From assembly GCA_964579765.1 (NCBI GenBank), contig CAZOIK010000316.1, positions 1 to 6,807 on the forward strand: DNA of 6,807 nucleotides, read 5' to 3'. The DNA comes from DATNBT01 sp964579765 (lineage in GTDB: Bacteria; Acidobacteriota; Vicinamibacteria; Vicinamibacterales; CAVVIG01). The translations under genes were made by a program, and so were the position numbers. The notes below the pieces were generated by a model. It was not told the DNA's origin, did no database searches, and saw nothing but the letters and a program-made list of their open reading frames with translations. This document shows positions 5,401 to 6,807 of the stretch, piece by piece (positions within the stretch are counted from its first letter, which is position 1; each line of letters begins with the position of its first letter).

Positions 5401-6058
5401 GACCGGTCGCGTCCGGGTTGTCGTCGTGGACGATCACCCGCTGATGCGCAAGGGGCTCGTCGATCTCCTGAACGAGCAAGCCGACCTCACGGTCTGTGGT
5501 GACGCCGCCACCTCCGCCGCGGCGCTCGAGTTGGCCACCGCCCACAAGCCGCATGTCGCCATCGTCGATCTCTCACTCGGGACAGAAAGCGGACTGGCGC
5601 TCGTAGCGGCGTTGAGCCAACTCGCCTCGCCCGTCAGGGTGCTGGTGCTCTCGGGATACGACGAGCGGCTGCACGCGGACCGCGCTCTCAAAGCCGGAGC
5701 CTCGGGCTACATCATGAAAGACCAGCCCACGGCCGAGCTCCTGAAGGCGGTACGGCGGGTGGCCGGGGGCAAGTCGTACGTGAGCGACGACGTCAGGGAG
5801 CGGATTCTCTCGACACTCGGGCCCTCGCGACAGACGACGGATCACGCGTCCTCGATCGACCGCCTCTCCGATCGCGAACGCCAGGTCCTGGCGCTCGTGG
5901 GGCGCGGGCACAGCACGCGCGAGATCGCCCAGCAGCTTCAGCTGTCGGTCAAGACGGTCGAAGCGCATTACGCGCACATGAAGACGAAGCTCGGCCTGCG
6001 GAACGGGCGCGAACTGATGCGCGTCGCCGTCAGCTGGAGCGAACGGAACGCGAGCTGA
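5393..6058 (+). CDS. NarL/FixJ-family response regulator
   Basis: A 221-residue two-domain regulator. The receiver (about 6-125) has the acidic pair D13/D14 in VVDDHP, phospho-acceptor D59 in VAIVDLSLG, S87 in VLVLSGYDE and K109 in GYIMKDQ, so all catalytic residues are present. The LuxR-type helix-turn-helix (about 157-213) reads LSDRERQVLALVGRGHSTRE, IAQQLQLSVKTVEAHYAHMK, TKLGLRNGRELMRVAV, with the conserved E162 and the V.TVE..Y recognition helix. It starts at ATG 5393, 8 bases inside the kinase gene, with strong ribosome sites. HisKA_3 kinases typically pair with NarL-type regulators, so it is almost certainly the cognate transcriptional output. The kinase's own receiver may compete for phosphate or relay it. 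Target promoters cannot be identified here. Confidence 0.94.
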   Translation: MRETGRVRVVVVDDHPLMRKGLVDLLNEQADLTVCGDAATSAAALELATAHKPHVAIVDLSLGTESGLALVAALSQLASPVRVLVLSGYDERLHADRALKAGASGYIMKDQPTAELLKAVRRVAGGKSYVSDDVRERILSTLGPSRQTTDHASSIDRLSDRERQVLALVGRGHSTREIAQQLQLSVKTVEAHYAHMKTKLGLRNGRELMRVAVSWSERNAS

Positions 6059-6079
6059 ACGCCCGTTGACGTCGAGGCT

Positions 6080-6102
6080 CGGGCGCGCGACGCCGCGGCC
6101 CG
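6080..6102. terminator. Possible bidirectional terminator stem in the convergent gap
   Basis: CGGGC (6080-6084) can pair with GCCCG (6098-6102), with additional GC pairing inside the loop if bulged. It sits between the convergent ends of the response regulator and the ArsR gene, where a shared terminator is expected. There is no T-run on either strand, so intrinsic termination is weakly supported. Confidence 0.25.
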
Positions 6103-6106
6103 TCGC

Positions 6107-6478
6107 CTACGCCCGCGGGACTTCGCGCTGGAGCTCGCGCAGCAGGGCGCGCGAGCTGACGAGGTGGTTGTTGAAGATCCGCCGCGCGACGTCGAGCAGG
6201 TCGCCCGTCAGCGGGTCGCGCAGCGTGTAGCGCACCGACGCCCCGTCCTTCCGGCGCACGACGATGCCCTGGTGGCGGAGCACGGCGAGCTGCTGCGAGA
6301 CGATCGGCTGCCCGATGCCGAGCCGCTGCTGCAGCTCGCGCACCGTGCGGTCGCCGCGCGCGAGCGTCTCGAGCAGGCGGATGCGCGCGGGATGCGCGAG
6401 CGCGCGGAAGAACCGCGCCTTGAACGCCTGGAGCTCGCCGTCCGACGCCGACCCCTCCCGCCGTCCGCGCTGCCGCAT
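6107..6478 (-). CDS. ArsR/SmtB-family transcriptional repressor, cysteine-free
   Basis: A 123-residue winged-helix repressor. The ArsR signature is clear: ARFFRALAHPARIRLLETLA (21-40), RTVRELQQRLGIGQPIVSQQ (44-63) as the helix-turn-helix, LAVLRHQGIVVRRKDGASVR (64-83) as recognition-helix end and wing, then YTLRDPL. The C-terminal helix (DLLDVARRIFNNHLVSSRALLREL) is the usual dimerisation element. ATG 6478 is preferred over an in-frame TTG at 6502 because the TTG lies between the -35 and -10 of a good minus-strand promoter. From ATG 6478 the leader would be only about 7 bases, consistent with the lack of an SD. The protein contains no cysteine, so thiol-based metal or persulfide sensing is unlikely. 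Its divergent neighbour is a DabA-like carbon-uptake gene, which it probably regulates. Confidence 0.9.
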   Translation of the reverse strand: MRQRGRREGSASDGELQAFKARFFRALAHPARIRLLETLARGDRTVRELQQRLGIGQPIVSQQLAVLRHQGIVVRRKDGASVRYTLRDPLTGDLLDVARRIFNNHLVSSRALLRELQREVPRA

Positions 6479-6486
6479 GTGCGTGA

Positions 6487-6515
6487 TTACAATAATATTC
6501 AAATATTGCTATACT
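6487..6515 (+). promoter_or_regulatory. Candidate sigma-70 promoter for dabA
   Basis: TATACT (6510-6515) matches the -10 consensus at 5 of 6 positions, with a weak TTACAA (6487-6492) 17 bases upstream. Transcription would start near 6522, about 15 bases before the ATG at 6537. Confidence 0.5.
6490..6508. promoter_or_regulatory. AT-rich dyad, likely ArsR operator
   Basis: CAATA (6490-6494) pairs with TATTG (6504-6508), and inside it AATATT (6494-6499) and AATATT (6502-6507) flank CA. The ATATTCAAATAT core resembles the imperfect TTCA/TGAA-containing AT-rich palindromes bound by SmtB/ArsR proteins. It lies between the -35 and -10 boxes of both divergent promoters, the expected place for a repressor of both genes. 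Confidence 0.55.
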
Positions 6516-6520
6516 TACAA
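6492..6520 (-). promoter_or_regulatory. Candidate sigma-70 promoter for the arsR-type gene
   Basis: On the complement, TTGTAA (6520-6515) and TATTAT (6497-6492, 5 of 6 matches) are separated by exactly 17 bases. It overlaps the divergent dabA promoter, predicts a very short leader to ATG 6478, and rules against the TTG at 6502 as start. Confidence 0.5.
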
Positions 6521-6536
6521 TAGTCCCTGATCCGCG

Positions 6537-6807
6537 ATGTCGCACGGCGCCCCGTCCCGATCCAGCCCGCAGCCGCTCGCAGCCACCATCGACGGCCTCG
6601 CGCCCCTGCTGCCCGCGCAGGGTCCGATCAGCATCTTCATCCACCACAACACGCTGCACGCCTTCGAAGACCTGCCCTTCGAGGAGGCCGTCGAGCACGC
6701 GGGCGCCCTGCTCGGGTGCGAGCCGTTTCTCGCCGACGCGCGCTACCGCGACAAGCTCGCCGCCGGCCGCATTCTCCCCGATGACGTCCTCGCGCTCGTC
6801 GACGAGC
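6537..6807 (+). CDS. dabA: DabA-like (DUF2309) inorganic-carbon uptake subunit, partial N-terminus
   Basis: An open frame from ATG 6537 to the window edge, giving 90 residues. After a short Ser/Pro-rich leader come TIDGLAPLLPAQGPISIFIH, HNTLHAFEDLPFEEAVEHAG and GCEPFLADARYRDKLAAGRI. The segment ISIFIHHNTLHAFEDLPFEEAV followed by EPFL..xRYR..L..GRI is characteristic of DUF2309 (UPF0753) proteins. Characterised members are DabA, the cytoplasmic, zinc-containing carbonic-anhydrase-like subunit of the DAB bicarbonate/CO2 accumulation complex, working with the NuoL-like membrane subunit DabB. The catalytic Cys/Asp/His residues lie far downstream, outside the window, so activity cannot be judged. 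No SD is visible. An ArsR-type repressor gene is divergent, sharing a 58-base promoter region. No dabB lies upstream; it could follow downstream. The assignment to the family is firm; transport function is inferred. Confidence 0.85.
   Translation, partial: MSHGAPSRSSPQPLAATIDGLAPLLPAQGPISIFIHHNTLHAFEDLPFEEAVEHAGALLGCEPFLADARYRDKLAAGRILPDDVLALVDE

Noticed and set aside
6500..6502. TTG start for the ArsR gene adding eight residues (MNIIVITH)
   Set aside because: The codon lies in the spacer between the -35 and -10 boxes and inside the likely operator. ATG 6478 fits the family N-terminus.
6030..6698. 222-residue minus-strand frame covering the ArsR gene, the promoter gap and the start of dabA
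   Set aside because: It crosses the AT-rich promoter region and gives Arg/Ala-rich sequence. ArsR and DabA motifs are in other frames.
1..6807. CRISPR arrays, tRNA/rRNA genes, insertion sequences or phage genes
   Set aside because: No regular repeat-spacer pattern, cloverleaf-like sequence, transposase motif or terminal inverted repeats were seen by eye. A covariance-model scan was not possible.

Overview
The window is GC-rich with compact, often overlapping genes. The protein families look like those of a soil-type Acidobacteriota (perhaps the Vicinamibacteria group): a small winged-helix protein, a receiver-less sigma-54 activator with an unusual C-terminus, and a DUF2309/DabA protein next to an ArsR regulator. 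The taxonomic guess is inference; no rRNA or other marker gene is present.

Layout. Positions 1-457 (minus) hold the N-terminal part of a secreted protein of unknown function that runs off the left edge. Positions 458-837 are a non-coding, AT-richer divergent intergenic region with a GTRACA direct-repeat cluster and a dyad next to the following start codon. Then, on the plus strand, come an 89-residue winged-helix-like protein (838-1107), a sigma-54 AAA+ activator without a sensory domain (1117-2301), a gap with two consecutive inverted repeats (2341-2386), and an unrecognised 166-residue protein (2430-2930).

The best-defined system is the three-gene signalling operon at about 3008-6058. A YfiR-family (DUF4154) exported protein is followed, through a one-base TAATG overlap, by a membrane histidine kinase with a CHASE8-like outer domain, HAMP, HisKA_3/HATPase and a C-terminal receiver. 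An 8-base overlap then leads to a NarL/FixJ response regulator. In the classic Pseudomonas system YfiR restrains the diguanylate cyclase YfiN (CHASE8-HAMP-GGDEF). Here the same kind of periplasmic input appears to drive a phosphorelay with a DNA-binding output, and no GGDEF domain is present in the window.

On the right, a short convergent gap (6059-6106) separates this operon from an ArsR-family repressor gene on the minus strand (6107-6478). It is divergent from the start of a DabA-like (DUF2309) inorganic-carbon uptake gene (6537 to the edge). The 58-base divergent gap is strikingly AT-rich and holds overlapping back-to-back promoters around an ArsR-type dyad, so the repressor probably controls both itself and dabA.
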